Source: Phenylobacterium sp.
Lineage (GTDB): Bacteria; Pseudomonadota; Alphaproteobacteria; Caulobacterales; Caulobacteraceae
Direction: 5' to 3'
DNA: 64,000 bases
Assembly: GCF_019636135.1 (NCBI RefSeq)
Contig: NZ_JAHBYD010000015.1
Coordinates: 54,690 to 118,689 of the forward strand
Each line of letters begins with the position of its first letter. The stretch's first letter is position 1. The position numbers were made by a program, and so were the translations under genes. Below are positions 53,972 through 63,623 of the stretch, piece by piece. Under the pieces are notes generated by a model. That model searched no databases. It was given only the letters and a program-made list of their open reading frames with translations, and was not told where the DNA came from.

Positions 53972-54853
53972 ATGGCGGACGATCTCTGGGCCGACGATCC
54001 CGACACCCGGATGTCGTCGTCCTACGCGCCGTTCGGCAAGATCACGCCGGTCGAAGGCGGCTTCCGCGTCAGCGGGCGATGGTCGTGGTCCAGCGGTTCC
54101 AACCACTGCTCCTGGGTGATCCTGGGCGGTGTGGCGCCGCGCGCTTCGGCCGACGGCCCGCCGGACGTGCGCGCCTTCGTGATCCCGCGCGCCGACTACG
54201 AGGTGGTCGACGTCTGGCATGTGCTGGGTCTGAAGGGCACCGGCAGCAACGACATCGTGGTCCAGGACGCCTTCGTTCCGGAGCACCGGACGCACCAGTT
54301 CGCGCACTCTTTCATGATGGCCGACACCGGCCGGGCGACCTTCACGTCCAGGAACTACCGCTACCCCTTCGGCGTGATCTTCGCCTACAGCCTCTCGGTC
54401 GTGACGCTCGGCATGGCGGACGGCGCGCTGGAGGCCTTCCGGGAGGACATGCGCCAGCGCCTGGGCGCCTATGATGGCGCCAAGGCGATGGAAGAGCCGT
54501 TCGTACGCCATCGCCTGGCCGAGGCGGAGGCGATCATCCGCGGCCTGCACGCCCGGCTCGAGGCGAACTTCGCCGAGATGGACGACTACATCGATCGGGG
54601 CGAGGCGTTTCCACTGCCCCTGCGGGTCCGCAACAAGTGGGACGCCCAGTGGATCGCCAAGGAAGCCCAGAAGGCGGTGGAACTGCTGTTCAAGGCCAGC
54701 GGGGCGAGGGGCATCAAGCTCGACAGCCCGATGCAGCGCTACTTCCGCGACGTCCACGCCGCCTCGAACCACGCCTTCCTGAACGCCGACAAGGGCTCGC
54801 TCAACGCAGGGCTCGTCGAACTGGGCGGCATGACCACCGACTTCACGCTTTAG
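53972..54853 (+). pseudogene. 5'-truncated HsaA-like flavin-dependent monooxygenase
   Basis: The 293 codons from ATG 53972 match the C-terminal three quarters of HsaA-type oxygenases (acyl-CoA dehydrogenase fold, FMN/FADH2-dependent, acting on phenols such as the secosteroid 3-HSA): WADDPDTRMSSSYAPFGK, GRWSWSSGSNHCSWVILG, VVDVWHVLGLKGTGSNDIVV and DVHAASNHAFLNADKGSLN. Family members have about 390 residues, so about 100 N-terminal residues are missing and the true start is lost. No HsaB-type reductase is present. The fragment still has an open frame and could be translated, but lacks the N-terminal helical domain. The hydrolase gene follows 78 bp later. Confidence 0.8.
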
Positions 54854-54931
54854 GCCACGACGGCCGCTTCGCCGACGTCCGCGGGGCCGACCCCCGGTCG
54901 GCGGCCCTCAGTCACCAGGACCCTCGCCTCC

Positions 54932-55768
54932 ATGACCCAGAACGCTATCACCAGCCACTTCGTCGAGTTCGACGGGCTGAAGGTCCACTACAACGAGATC
55001 GGCCAGGGACCGGCGCTGATCTTCGTGCATGGCGGTGGGCCGGGTTCGTCGGGCCTGAGCAACTTCTCGCGCAACATGGAGGCGTTCGCCGACCGCTACC
55101 GGGTGATCGCCATCGACCTTCCGGGCTACGGCCAGTCGACCAAGCTGAAGATCGCCGAGCCGCTGTGGGGCTACTACGCCAAGGTGCTGGCCGGCTTCAT
55201 CGATGCGCTGGGGCTGGGCAAGGCGCACCTCGTCGGCAACTCGCTGGGCGGCGCCTCGGCGCTCAAGACCGCCCTCGACTTCCCAGGGAAGGTCGATCGT
55301 CTGGTGCTGATGGGGCCGGGCGGCGGCTACTCGCTGTTCGAGAAGACCCCGAGCGACGGGATCAAGTCGCTGGTCACTTTCTACATGCCGCCGGGCCCCT
55401 CCATCGAGCGCCTGCGGGAGTTCCTCCAATATCTGGTCTACGACCCCTCGTCAGTGTCGGACGAGGTGCTGCAGGAGCGGCTTGAGAGGGCGACCGATCC
55501 CGAGACGGCCGAGTTCATGCCGCTGCGCCTCGGACCGAACATGGCGCCGATGACCGACCTGTGGCGCGAGCGGCTCGACGCCCTGCCGCACGAGACCCTG
55601 ATCATCTGGGGCCGCGAGGATCGGGTGAACCCGATGGACCAGGGCCTGATCCTGATGCGCCAGATCCCCAAGGCGCGGTTCCTCGTGATGCCCCAGTGCG
55701 GCCACTGGGCCCAATGGGAGAAGGCCACGGAGTTCAACCGCCTGGTCGCCGGGTTCCTTGAGGGATGA
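54932..55768 (+). CDS. meta-cleavage product hydrolase (HsaD/MhpC-like)
   Basis: This 278-residue alpha/beta-hydrolase cleaves the C-C bond of ring-opened meta-cleavage products. The oxyanion motif is HGGGPGSSGLSNF, the nucleophile Ser is in GNSLGGASAL, Asp is in IIWGREDRVNP and His is in CGHWAQWE, all in the family order. It releases a carboxylic acid and a 2-hydroxy-dienoate for the next enzyme. The stop overlaps the hydratase start (ATGA). The start ATG has AGGA 11 nt upstream. HsaD is the closest functional analogue, but the side-chain specificity cannot be read. Confidence 0.92.
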   Translation: MTQNAITSHFVEFDGLKVHYNEIGQGPALIFVHGGGPGSSGLSNFSRNMEAFADRYRVIAIDLPGYGQSTKLKIAEPLWGYYAKVLAGFIDALGLGKAHLVGNSLGGASALKTALDFPGKVDRLVLMGPGGGYSLFEKTPSDGIKSLVTFYMPPGPSIERLREFLQYLVYDPSSVSDEVLQERLERATDPETAEFMPLRLGPNMAPMTDLWRERLDALPHETLIIWGREDRVNPMDQGLILMRQIPKARFLVMPQCGHWAQWEKATEFNRLVAGFLEG

Positions 55769-56544
55769 GCGGCGTGACCCTCGAAAGTCTCGCGGCCGAC
55801 CTCTTCGCCGCCCGCGCCACGCGCACGCCGATCGGGCCGATCCGCCTGGCGGATCCGTCCCTCGACATCGACGGCGCCTATGCGATCCAGAAGGCCAATA
55901 TCGACCGGCTGCTGGCCGGCGGCGCGTGGCGCGTGGGCCGCAAGATCGGCCTGACCTCGCTGGCGGTCCAGAAGCAGCTCGGCGTCGACCAGCCGGACTT
56001 CGGCGTCCTGCTCGACGGCATGGTCCGGACCGCCGACCGGCCGCTCGACCTGGCCGAGCTGATCGCGCCGCGGATCGAAGGCGAGATCGTCTTCCGGATC
56101 GGCCGCGATATCACCGAGCCCGGGCTGCCGACCGAAGCCCTCGCCGGCCACGTCGAGGCCGTGGCGGCGGGCTTCGAGATCGTCGACAGCGCCATCGCCG
56201 GCTGGGACATCAGCATCATCGACACCATCGCCGACAACGCCTCCTGCGGCGTCTTCGTCATCGGCCCCTGGCAGCCCTACGCCACGGGCCGCGACCTGAA
56301 GAGCCCAGCCATGACGCTGACGCGCGACGGCGAGGTCGTCTCGACGGGCAGCGGCGCCGCCAGCCTCGGTGACCCGCTCCAGGCATTGGCCTGGCTGGCG
56401 GAGACGGCGATCCGTATGGGCGATCCGTTGCGGGCCAGCGAGTTAGTGCTGGGCGGAGCGCTGGGACCGATGATCCCGTTGACCGCCGGCGACTACGACC
56501 TGGCCATCGACGGCTTCCCACCGCTGAGGGTGCGGGCTGCATGA
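55765..56544 (+). CDS. mhpD: 2-keto-4-pentenoate hydratase
   Basis: This 259-residue enzyme of the MhpD/HsaE family adds water to 2-hydroxypenta-2,4-dienoate to give 4-hydroxy-2-oxovalerate, with a divalent metal. Visible are [16 protein letters not shown] near the start, [44 protein letters not shown] with acidic metal ligands, and [20 protein letters not shown]. It overlaps both neighbours by 4 bp, so it is translationally coupled to the hydrolase and the dehydrogenase. Confidence 0.93.
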   Translation: MSGVTLESLAADLFAARATRTPIGPIRLADPSLDIDGAYAIQKANIDRLLAGGAWRVGRKIGLTSLAVQKQLGVDQPDFGVLLDGMVRTADRPLDLAELIAPRIEGEIVFRIGRDITEPGLPTEALAGHVEAVAAGFEIVDSAIAGWDISIIDTIADNASCGVFVIGPWQPYATGRDLKSPAMTLTRDGEVVSTGSGAASLGDPLQALAWLAETAIRMGDPLRASELVLGGALGPMIPLTAGDYDLAIDGFPPLRVRAA

Positions 56545-57479
56545 AGACCCCGGTCGCCATCATCGGGTCGGGCAATATCGGCACGGACCTCATGATCAAG
56601 ATCATGCGGCTCTCCGAGACGCTGGAGGTCACCGCCATGGTCGGCGTCGATCCAGCGTCGGACGGGCTTGCCCGGGCAGTCCGGCTCGGCGTGGCGACCA
56701 CCAATGACGGCCTCGACGGCCTGCTGGCGATGCCCGCCTTCAAGGATATCCGCATCGTCTTCGACGCCACCTCCGCCGGCGCGCACCGGTGCCACGACGA
56801 AGTGCTGTGCGCCCACGGCAAGCGCGTGGTCGATCTGACTCCCGCCGCGTTGGGCCCCTACGTCATCCCGCCGGTGAACGGCGCCGACCACCTCGATGCG
56901 CCCAACGTCAACATGGTGACCTGTGGCGGCCAGGCGACGATCCCGATCGTCGCGGCTGTGAACCGGATCAGTCCGGTGATCTATGGCGAGATCGTCGCGT
57001 CGATCGCCAGCAAGTCCGCCGGGCCGGGCACGCGCGCCAACATCGACGAGTTCACCGAGACGACGTCCAAGGCGATCGAAGTCGTCGGCGGCGCGCGGCG
57101 CGGCAAGGCGGTCATCGTGCTGAACCCGGCAGAGCCGCCGCTGATGATGCGCGACACGGTCTATTGCCTGTGCGGGGACGCCCACCCGGAAGCGGTCCGG
57201 GCCTCGGTGGAGGCCATGGTCGAGGAGGTTCGGGCCTACGTGCCGGGCTACCGGCTCAAGCAGCCCGTCCAGTTCGAGCGGATCAGCCACAACGAGACGC
57301 TCTTCATCCCCGAGATGGGCGAGGCGTTCTCCGGCCTGAAGGTGAGCGTGTTTCTCGAAGTCGAGGGCGCCGCCCACTACCTCCCGGCCTACGCCGGCAA
57401 CCTCGACATCATGACGTCCGCGGCGCTTCGCACCGCCGAGCGGATCGCCGTGCGCGAGCGGGATGGGGCCGCCGCATGA
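56541..57479 (+). CDS. mhpF: acetaldehyde dehydrogenase (acylating)
   Basis: This 312-residue enzyme oxidises the aldehyde released by the aldolase to acyl-CoA with NAD and CoA. It shows the Rossmann motif [17 protein letters not shown], the [16 protein letters not shown] region, the catalytic Cys in [10 protein letters not shown], and the end [20 protein letters not shown]. It normally forms a complex with the aldolase MhpE, which channels the aldehyde, and the aldolase gene overlaps it by 4 bp. The length is typical of MhpF/HsaG. Confidence 0.95.
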   Translation: MKTPVAIIGSGNIGTDLMIKIMRLSETLEVTAMVGVDPASDGLARAVRLGVATTNDGLDGLLAMPAFKDIRIVFDATSAGAHRCHDEVLCAHGKRVVDLTPAALGPYVIPPVNGADHLDAPNVNMVTCGGQATIPIVAAVNRISPVIYGEIVASIASKSAGPGTRANIDEFTETTSKAIEVVGGARRGKAVIVLNPAEPPLMMRDTVYCLCGDAHPEAVRASVEAMVEEVRAYVPGYRLKQPVQFERISHNETLFIPEMGEAFSGLKVSVFLEVEGAAHYLPAYAGNLDIMTSAALRTAERIAVRERDGAAA

Positions 57480-58516
57480 CCGCCACGCCCAAGCGCCTCT
57501 ATGTCCAGGACGTCACCCTGCGGGACGGCATGCACGCCATCCGTCACCGCTATTCGCTGGACCATGTCCGCGCGATCGCGAGGGCGCTCGACGCGGCCGG
57601 CGTCGACGCGATCGAGATCGCCCATGGCGACGGCCTGTCCGGCTCGACCTTCAACTACGGATTCGGCGCCCACACCGACTGGGACTGGATCGCGGCCGTC
57701 GCCGAGGTGGTCACGAGCGCCAGGCTGACGACGCTGCTGCTGCCCGGCATCGGCGCCGTTCACGACCTCAAGCGCGCCCATGAGCTAGGGGTCCGGTCGG
57801 TCCGCGTCGCCACGCACTGCACCGAGGCTGACGTCTCGAAGCAGCACATCGAGGCCGCCCGCGGCCTGGGCATGGACGTCGCGGGCTTCCTGATGATGAG
57901 CCACATGAGCGACCCCGAGACCCTGGCGGGACAGGCGCTCCTGATGGAGAGCTACGGCGCGCACTGCGTCTACGTCACTGACAGCGGCGGCGCGATGACC
58001 ATGGACGACGTCGCCGCGCGGCTGCAGGCCTACGACCGGGTGCTGAGGCCTGAGACCGAGCGCGGCATTCATGCCCACCACAATCTCAGCCTCGGCGTGG
58101 CCAACTCCATCGCTGCCGTCCAGAACGGCGCCGTCCGGGTGGACGCCTCCCTGACCGGCATGGGCGCCGGCGCCGGCAATGCGCCGCTGGAGGTCTTCAT
58201 CGCGACGGCCAACATCTATGGCTGGGCGCACGGCGCGAACCTGTTTGCGCTGATGGACGCCGCCGAGGATCTCGTGCGGCCGCTGCAGGATCGTCCGGTG
58301 CGGGTGGATCGCGAGACGCTCAGCCTCGGCTATGCCGGCGTCTATTCGAGCTTCCTGCGCCACGCTGAGAAGGCGGCTAATGACCACGACCTCGATGTGC
58401 GTTCGATCCTGCTCGAGCTCGGCCGCCGCCGCATGGTCGGCGGCCAGGAAGACATGATCGTCGATGTCGCCCTCGACCTTCGGGCGCAGCGAGACGCCAA
58501 GGCGGAACAGCAATGA
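57476..58516 (+). CDS. mhpE: 4-hydroxy-2-oxovalerate aldolase
   Basis: This 346-residue enzyme splits 4-hydroxy-2-oxovalerate into pyruvate and acetaldehyde, or a longer aldehyde in steroid or phenylpropanoid pathways. It has the HMGL-like TIM barrel: [58 protein letters not shown], and the metal site [20 protein letters not shown] with [17 protein letters not shown]. It overlaps mhpF and the fusion gene by 4 bp each and is the usual MhpF partner. Confidence 0.95.
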   Translation: MTATPKRLYVQDVTLRDGMHAIRHRYSLDHVRAIARALDAAGVDAIEIAHGDGLSGSTFNYGFGAHTDWDWIAAVAEVVTSARLTTLLLPGIGAVHDLKRAHELGVRSVRVATHCTEADVSKQHIEAARGLGMDVAGFLMMSHMSDPETLAGQALLMESYGAHCVYVTDSGGAMTMDDVAARLQAYDRVLRPETERGIHAHHNLSLGVANSIAAVQNGAVRVDASLTGMGAGAGNAPLEVFIATANIYGWAHGANLFALMDAAEDLVRPLQDRPVRVDRETLSLGYAGVYSSFLRHAEKAANDHDLDVRSILLELGRRRMVGGQEDMIVDVALDLRAQRDAKAEQQ

Positions 58517-61119
58517 CCAGGACCTATTCGACCACCATCGTCGTGGCGGGCTCCGGCCCCGTGGGCACGTCCCTCGCCATCGAGGCGGGCCTGCGGGGCG
58601 TGGACGTCATCGTCGTCGAGCCCCGCGCCGCCGACGAGCCGCCCAGCGCAAAGTGCAACACCGTCGCGGCCCGGACGATGGAGACGTTCCGCCGCTTCGG
58701 CATCGCGGAAAAGGTGCGGGCCGCCGGCCTGCCGGACGACTATCCGACCGACACGATCTACTGCACCGGCCTGACCGGCTACGAGCTGACGCGCCTGCGG
58801 CATCCGTCGCGCAACGAGCGCAGCGAGCCCGGCTTCGACGACAGCGACTGGCTGACGCCCGAACCGATGGTTCGGGTGAGCCAGCTATACCTGGAGCCGA
58901 TCCTGCGCGCCCGCATGGCGGAAATGCCGACCGTGAACGTGCTGAACCACACCGAGGTCGTCCGCTACGCGCAGGACGATGACGGCGTCACGGTCTTCTG
59001 CCGAACCACGGATGGCGAGGACGTGACGATCAAGGCCCGCTTCCTGGCGGGCTGCGACGGCGGTCGCAGCACCGTTCGCAAGGCCATGGGCGTCAAGCTG
59101 GTCGGCGACGCCGAACTCGGCCGCACGCGCACGACCCTGATCCGCTCCGCCGCGGTGCGGGACCTGTTCGGCGACCGCCGGCCCGCCTGGATGAGCTGGG
59201 TCGTCAACGACAAGGTTCGCGGCAATGTCGTCGCCATCAACGGCGAGGATATCTGGCTGGTGCATCGTTCACTGACCAGCGCCCATGCTGACTACGATGA
59301 TCTCGACTTCGATCAGTCGATCCGCGACGTGCTGGGCGTCGGCTCCGACTTCACCTGGGAGGTGCTGGGTCACGAGGACTGGGTCGGCCGCCGTCTCGTC
59401 GCGGAGCGGTTCCGGGACGGCAACGTCTTCATCGCCGGCGACGCCGCCCACCTCTGGGTGCCGTTCGCCGGTTACGGCATGAACGCCGGCATCGCCGACG
59501 GCGTCGCCCTGGCCTGGGTGATGTGTTCGGTCGCCAAGGGCTGGGCGCCGGCCACGCTGCTCGACGCCTACGAGGCCGAGCGCCTGCCGATCACCGATCA
59601 GGTGTCGCGCTTCGCCATGGAGAAGGTGCTGGAGAACACCGCGGCGATGGGGGGCGGGGCTCCACCGCCCGCCCTTACCGCCGAGGGGCCGCAGGGCGAT
59701 GCGATGCGCCAGGCGATCGGTCAGGTGCTGCACGGCATCAACGTGCCGCAGTTCGCGCCGGCCGGGCTGAACTTCGGCTACTTCTACGACCGCTCGCCGA
59801 TCATCGCCTATGACGGCGAAGCCGCACCGTCCTACGACATGGGCTCGGTGACGCCGTCGACCGCGCCGGGCTGCCGCATGCCGCACTTCTGGCTCGGCGA
59901 GGGGCTGTCGGTCTACGACCGCCTCGGTCCTGACTACACGCTGGTCCGCTTCGATCCGACCGTAGACGTCGGGGCCCTGACGAATGCTGCGGCTGTGGCC
60001 GGCCTGCCGCTTCTCGTGATCGATGTCGGCAGGCCGCCGGCTACGGAAGCCTTTCGCCACGCCCTGCTGATCGTGCGCCAGGACCAGACCGTCGTCTGGC
60101 GCGGCGACGCGCCGCCGCTGGACAACGCCGGCCTCGTCGACCGCCTGCTCGGCCGGTTCACGACCGTCGCCAGCGTCGAGGCGCCCGCGTCGTCCGGGCC
60201 GCCGACGCAACCCACCTCCACGCCTGCACTCCAAGGACCGACCATGAGCATCGCCAACCTCGGCTACATCGGCTTCCGCGTCAGCGACGTCGCCGCCTTC
60301 AAGGCCTTCGCCACCAACGTTCTGGGTGTCATGGTCGCCGACGAGCGCGAGGGCGGCGTCCGCTTCCGCGTCGACAGCCTCGACTGGCGCATCGCCGTCG
60401 AAGAAGGCCCCGAGAACGATATCGTCTTCGCCGGCTACGAGGTCGCCGGCGCCGCAGAGCTGGCGGAGATGTCCCGCCGCTTGACGGCTGCCGGCGTCGC
60501 GGTCGGGAACGGCGACCCGGCCCTGCTGAAGGAACGCGGCGTCTGCGGGATGATCACCTGCGCCGATCCCGACGGACTGCGCCTTGAAATCTATTACGGG
60601 CCGACGGAGCGCACGAACCAGCCGTTCGTGTCGCAAGCCGGCGTGAAGGGGTTCGTGACGGGCGACCAGGGCGTCGGCCACATCGTGCTCGCCACCAACA
60701 ACATCGATGCGACCCGGGCCTTCTATACCGACCTGCTCGGCTTCCGGCTCTCGGACATCATCCGCATGCAGCTATCGCCGGAGTTCGGCATTGACCTGGA
60801 GTTCTTCCACTGCAATCCGCGCCACCACACGCTGGCGCTGGCGCCGATCCCGGCGCCCAGGAAGATGCATCACTTCATGCTGCAGGTCGGCTCGCTGGAC
60901 GAAGTCGGCTTCGCCCTCGAACGGGCCGAGGCGGCCGGGGCGCCGATCACCAACACGCTTGGCCGGCACAGCAACGACCAGATGGTGTCCTTCTACGCCC
61001 GAACGCCGGCCGGTTTCGAGGTCGAGTTCGGCTATGGGGCCATCGAGGTCGATGTGGCGACATGGCAAGTCCGGCGCCACGACAAGATGAGCAGCTGGGG
61101 GCACAAGCGCTTGGCCTGA
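58513..61119 (+). CDS. fusion of FAD-dependent aromatic hydroxylase and extradiol ring-cleavage dioxygenase
   Basis: One uninterrupted 868-codon frame encodes two pathway enzymes. Residues 1-555 form an MhpA/PheA-type flavin hydroxylase: [31 protein letters not shown] (DG motif), [20 protein letters not shown], and a thioredoxin-like C-terminal domain with [15 protein letters not shown]. Residues 556-577 are a Pro/Ser/Thr-rich linker. Residues 578-868 form a two-domain vicinal-oxygen-chelate extradiol dioxygenase (HsaC/BphC type) with iron ligands in [20 protein letters not shown] and GFEVEFGYG. The ATG at 60244 keeps its own ribosome binding site, so a separate dioxygenase may also be made. 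No stop codon lies between them. Confidence 0.88.
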   Translation: MTRTYSTTIVVAGSGPVGTSLAIEAGLRGVDVIVVEPRAADEPPSAKCNTVAARTMETFRRFGIAEKVRAAGLPDDYPTDTIYCTGLTGYELTRLRHPSRNERSEPGFDDSDWLTPEPMVRVSQLYLEPILRARMAEMPTVNVLNHTEVVRYAQDDDGVTVFCRTTDGEDVTIKARFLAGCDGGRSTVRKAMGVKLVGDAELGRTRTTLIRSAAVRDLFGDRRPAWMSWVVNDKVRGNVVAINGEDIWLVHRSLTSAHADYDDLDFDQSIRDVLGVGSDFTWEVLGHEDWVGRRLVAERFRDGNVFIAGDAAHLWVPFAGYGMNAGIADGVALAWVMCSVAKGWAPATLLDAYEAERLPITDQVSRFAMEKVLENTAAMGGGAPPPALTAEGPQGDAMRQAIGQVLHGINVPQFAPAGLNFGYFYDRSPIIAYDGEAAPSYDMGSVTPSTAPGCRMPHFWLGEGLSVYDRLGPDYTLVRFDPTVDVGALTNAAAVAGLPLLVIDVGRPPATEAFRHALLIVRQDQTVVWRGDAPPLDNAGLVDRLLGRFTTVASVEAPASSGPPTQPTSTPALQGPTMSIANLGYIGFRVSDVAAFKAFATNVLGVMVADEREGGVRFRVDSLDWRIAVEEGPENDIVFAGYEVAGAAELAEMSRRLTAAGVAVGNGDPALLKERGVCGMITCADPDGLRLEIYYGPTERTNQPFVSQAGVKGFVTGDQGVGHIVLATNNIDATRAFYTDLLGFRLSDIIRMQLSPEFGIDLEFFHCNPRHHTLALAPIPAPRKMHHFMLQVGSLDEVGFALERAEAAGAPITNTLGRHSNDQMVSFYARTPAGFEVEFGYGAIEVDVATWQVRRHDKMSSWGHKRLA
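60233..60246 (+). promoter_or_regulatory. internal ribosome binding site and start within the fusion gene
   Basis: AAGGA (60233-60237) lies 6 nt before the in-frame ATG at 60244, the natural start of the dioxygenase part. It looks like the surviving translation start of a gene once separate from the hydroxylase. Confidence 0.55.
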
Positions 61120-61409
61120 CCGCCGTCCGAGGGTCCGCTCTCCGGACCGACGCCAACGTCCGCTCCTGGCGCCTTGGCGACCTCCAGCTTCGCTTCGCCG
61201 CATTCCGCCATTCTGCGCGGCGCTCCTGATGTAGCCGTTCGCGCTTGCGCCATTCGTGAATGTTGAACCCCGGCACAGGCGGTGCAGGAGCGGCCGGCTT
61301 CTGGGCCTGCAAGACGGGCCCATATGACGGATCGGGTTGGCGCAGAGCGCGGAAACGCGGGGGATTTCGGGGACCAGCCCCCCGCAGGAGACCGGTCGCC
61401 CAGACTGCG

Positions 61410-61486
61410 TGGCGGCCCGGGAGGGACTCGAACCCCCGACCTTGGCTTTAGGAAAGCCCTGCTCTATCCGGCTGAGCTACCGGGCC
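61410..61486 (-). tRNA. tRNA-Arg (anticodon CCT)
   Basis: A 7-bp acceptor stem (GGCCCGG / CCGGGCC), D-arm GCTC...GAGC, anticodon loop TTCCTAA (CCT), T-arm with TTCGAGT, and a genomically encoded CCA (61410-61412) are visible. The anticodon stem has one G-A mismatch at its base. The 3' end faces the catabolic operon, about 290 bp away. Anticodon CCT reads AGG codons. Confidence 0.9.
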
Positions 61487-61544
61487 GCGCGCCGGGCGGT
61501 GGTAGCGCAGGGGCGCACCACACCTCAAACGAAAACGCCCGAAA

Positions 61545-61574
61545 CGAAAAACGCCCGGCGGTGAGGCCGGGCGT
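61545..61574 (-). terminator. intrinsic terminator of carD
   Basis: A 9-bp stem (ACGCCCGGC / GCCGGGCGT) with a 6-nt loop is followed on the minus strand by TTTTTCGTTT. It lies about 27 bp after the carD stop codon. Confidence 0.85.
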
Positions 61575-61600
61575 CTCGCGTTCGGATGGTTGGAAAGACT

Positions 61601-62116
61601 TCAGGCCGCGACGGCGGCGGTCTTGACCAGCGACTTGTTCAGCATGGCGATGGCCGCGTCGCGGTCGATCTGCTCGATGGCGGCGACTTCGCGGGCCATG
61701 CGGTCGAGGGCGCTCTCATAGAGCTGGCGCTCGGAGTAGGACTGCTCGGGCTGGTTCTCGGCGCGGTGCAGGTCGCGCACCACCTCGGCGATCGAGATCA
61801 GGTCGCCCGAGTTGATCTTGGCCTCGTACTCCTGGGCGCGGCGCGACCACATCGTGCGCTTCACGCGGGCGCGGCCCTTGAGGGTGGTCAGGGCCTTGGA
61901 CACCACGCCGGTCTCGGCCAGCGAGCGCAGGCCGGCCGTCTTGGCCTTGGCGGTGGGAACGCGCAGCGTCATCTTCTCGTGGTCGAAGGTGATGACGTAC
62001 ACCTCAAGCTTCAGACCGGCGACTTCCTGGGTTTCGACCGCCTGCACCTGGCCGACGCCGTGCGCCGGGTAGACGACGTGATCGCCAACCGAGAATTCCA
62101 GACCGCTCTTGCTCAT
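61601..62116 (-). CDS. carD: CarD family transcriptional regulator
   Basis: CarD (CdnL) binds RNA polymerase beta and stabilises open complexes, especially at rRNA promoters. The 171-residue protein has the N-terminal RNAP-interaction domain (EFSVGDHVVYPAHGVGQVQA, YVITFDHEKMTLRVPTAKA) and a C-terminal helical DNA-binding domain (WSRRAQEYEAKINSGDLISI, AEVVRDLHR). ATG 62116 has GAGAGG upstream. It lies next to fdxA, as usual in Caulobacterales, with its own terminator. The intergenic 62117-62409 holds no gene. Confidence 0.94.
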   Translation of the reverse strand: MSKSGLEFSVGDHVVYPAHGVGQVQAVETQEVAGLKLEVYVITFDHEKMTLRVPTAKAKTAGLRSLAETGVVSKALTTLKGRARVKRTMWSRRAQEYEAKINSGDLISIAEVVRDLHRAENQPEQSYSERQLYESALDRMAREVAAIEQIDRDAAIAMLNKSLVKTAAVAA

Positions 62117-62409
62117 CGAGATACCTCTCATATCGGTCCACGTCCTGACGTGGAGCTACTGCCAAGCTTCCGGATGAGCGACAAAACCACCTCGGCCGCG
62201 AACGAGCCGCGGCGGCGTCGACATTGTGAAAACCGGAAACTGACCTCTTAAGACACCCTTCGCCCGATCCGGCGTGGCCGGCGGTTCGTTCTTGATCCGA
62301 GTCCGACGCGGGCGAAGCCATTCGTGTCGCGTCGTTTGCGACATTAACACAAAAGACAGCCGAATGAAAGGGTTGGCCCGGCCCGCGAACGGCCGCGCCC
62401 GAGGAAGGC

Positions 62410-62751
62410 CTAGGACCCGCGGCCCGGCTTCTCGGAGAAGTATTTCTCGAACTTGCCCGTCTCGCGCTCGAAAGCTTCCTTGTCGGCGGGGGGCTCGCCC
62501 TTGACGGTTATGTTGGGCCAGACCTTTGAATATTCGGAATTGATCCGCAGCCACTTGCCGTCGGCGTCGTCCTCGGTGTCGGGCTTGATGGCGTCGACCG
62601 GGCACTCGGGTTCGCAGACGCCGCAGTCGATGCATTCGTCCGGATTGATCGCCAGGAAGTTCTCGCCCTCGTAGAAGCAGTCGACCGGGCACACTTCCAC
62701 GCAGTCCATGAACTTACATTTGATGCACGGATCCATCACGATGTAGGTCAT
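62410..62751 (-). CDS. fdxA: 7Fe-4S/2x4Fe-4S ferredoxin FdxA
   Basis: This 113-residue ferredoxin has the Cys pattern of the seven-iron FdxA family in [20 protein letters not shown] and in [17 protein letters not shown], with the typical C-terminal extension ([31 protein letters not shown]). It carries electrons in the cytoplasm; its partners are not evident here. The start, [12 protein letters not shown], is the family N-terminus. carD lies downstream on the same strand, about 290 bp away. Confidence 0.96.
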   Translation of the reverse strand: MTYIVMDPCIKCKFMDCVEVCPVDCFYEGENFLAINPDECIDCGVCEPECPVDAIKPDTEDDADGKWLRINSEYSKVWPNITVKGEPPADKEAFERETGKFEKYFSEKPGRGS

Positions 62752-62858
62752 GGCGGCGGCTTGAAACTCCGAAGGTTCCCGAGGTCGGGGCGTGGGTTTT
62801 TCCCGGCGCGGGGCACGAAAGTCAATGCCGCGGGCCGCCAGCTTTTCTGCAAGCGGGG

Positions 62859-63305
62859 CTAGCTGAAGGTCTCTGCGAGATCGGCCTGCTTGCGACCGGG
62901 CGGCGGGCCGAAGCCGTTCGTGCGCTGCTGGCCCGGGATCAGACCCAGCGTGACCAGTGCAGCGAGGTGGACGAGGCTGCCGACCAGGCCGCCGGTTTCC
63001 GCACCCAGCGTGCTACGCAGGAAGAGGGCCAGGAGATTGGAGCCGACGTTGATCAGCAGCGCGACCCAGCCGGATATGCCCAGGTCATGCAGGCGACGGA
63101 TCATAGCGAGCAGCAGCGGTAGCCCGGCTAAGGCCCGAACGATCTGCGGCAACGTCGTGAATTCCAGTGCGCCGTCGACGGCGAGCGTGGGTAGGAGCCA
63201 TATCCAATACTCCCGCCGCCGGGCGCGACCGGCGACCCAGCGGCCCAGTCTGTCCGTCCCCGGCTCCGGCCCGCGCTTGGCCGCGTGCTCTTCGTCGTCG
63301 CTCAT
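62859..63305 (-). CDS. DUF805 membrane protein
   Basis: This 148-residue inner-membrane protein has the hallmarks of DUF805: [13 protein letters not shown] near residue 30, the [20 protein letters not shown] motif in the middle and NGFGPPPG near the C-terminus. About four hydrophobic segments are visible. The charged 25-residue N-terminal extension is longer than average. It lies between the S4-protein gene and fdxA, which are often direct neighbours in related bacteria. The function of the family is unknown. Confidence 0.85.
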   Translation of the reverse strand: MSDDEEHAAKRGPEPGTDRLGRWVAGRARRREYWIWLLPTLAVDGALEFTTLPQIVRALAGLPLLLAMIRRLHDLGISGWVALLINVGSNLLALFLRSTLGAETGGLVGSLVHLAALVTLGLIPGQQRTNGFGPPPGRKQADLAETFS

Positions 63306-63335
63306 GGATTTCCCCGCCCGAAGACGACCTTAGGC

Positions 63336-63623
63336 TCAGCCTTCCTCCAGCGTCGAGTAGAGCGTCCGGGCCTCGGCGGCCGGGCCTCGGCGGTCGCCCA
63401 GGGCCTCGACGCGCACCGCGATGAGCCGGCCGTCGAGGGCGAACACCAGTTCGTCGCCGGGCTTCACGGGCCGGGCGGGCTTGTCGAGGCGGTGCGCCTC
63501 CTGGCCCGGGCGCGTCAGGCGCACGCGGCCGTCCTCCAGGAACTTCGCCGCCATCGAGCGGGTCTTGAAGAACCGCGCGCGCCACAGCCACACGTCCGCC
63601 CGGCAGGCGTCGGCCTCGCTCAC
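63336..63623 (-). CDS. S4 domain RNA-binding protein (HslR-like)
   Basis: This 95-residue protein carries an S4 RNA-binding domain: CRADVWLWRARFFKTRSMAA, KFLEDGRVRLTRPGQ, KPGDELVFALDGRLIAVRV. Related heat-shock proteins (HslR) recycle stalled 50S subunits. The GTG at 63623 overlaps the stop of the helicase gene (GTGA), so translation is coupled to it. This helicase-S4 pair near fdxA-carD is a recurrent alphaproteobacterial arrangement. Confidence 0.9.
   Translation of the reverse strand: MSEADACRADVWLWRARFFKTRSMAAKFLEDGRVRLTRPGQEAHRLDKPARPVKPGDELVFALDGRLIAVRVEALGDRRGPAAEARTLYSTLEEG

Noticed and set aside
61132..61148. Hairpin GGTCCG / CGGACC after the dioxygenase stop
   Set aside because: Short, with no T tract; it may help end the transcript but is not a clear terminator.
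61004..61312. Minus-strand frame between the dioxygenase and the tRNA (HEWRKRERLHQERRAEWRNA)
   Set aside because: Its composition is not coherent over its length, and it runs into the dioxygenase in antisense.
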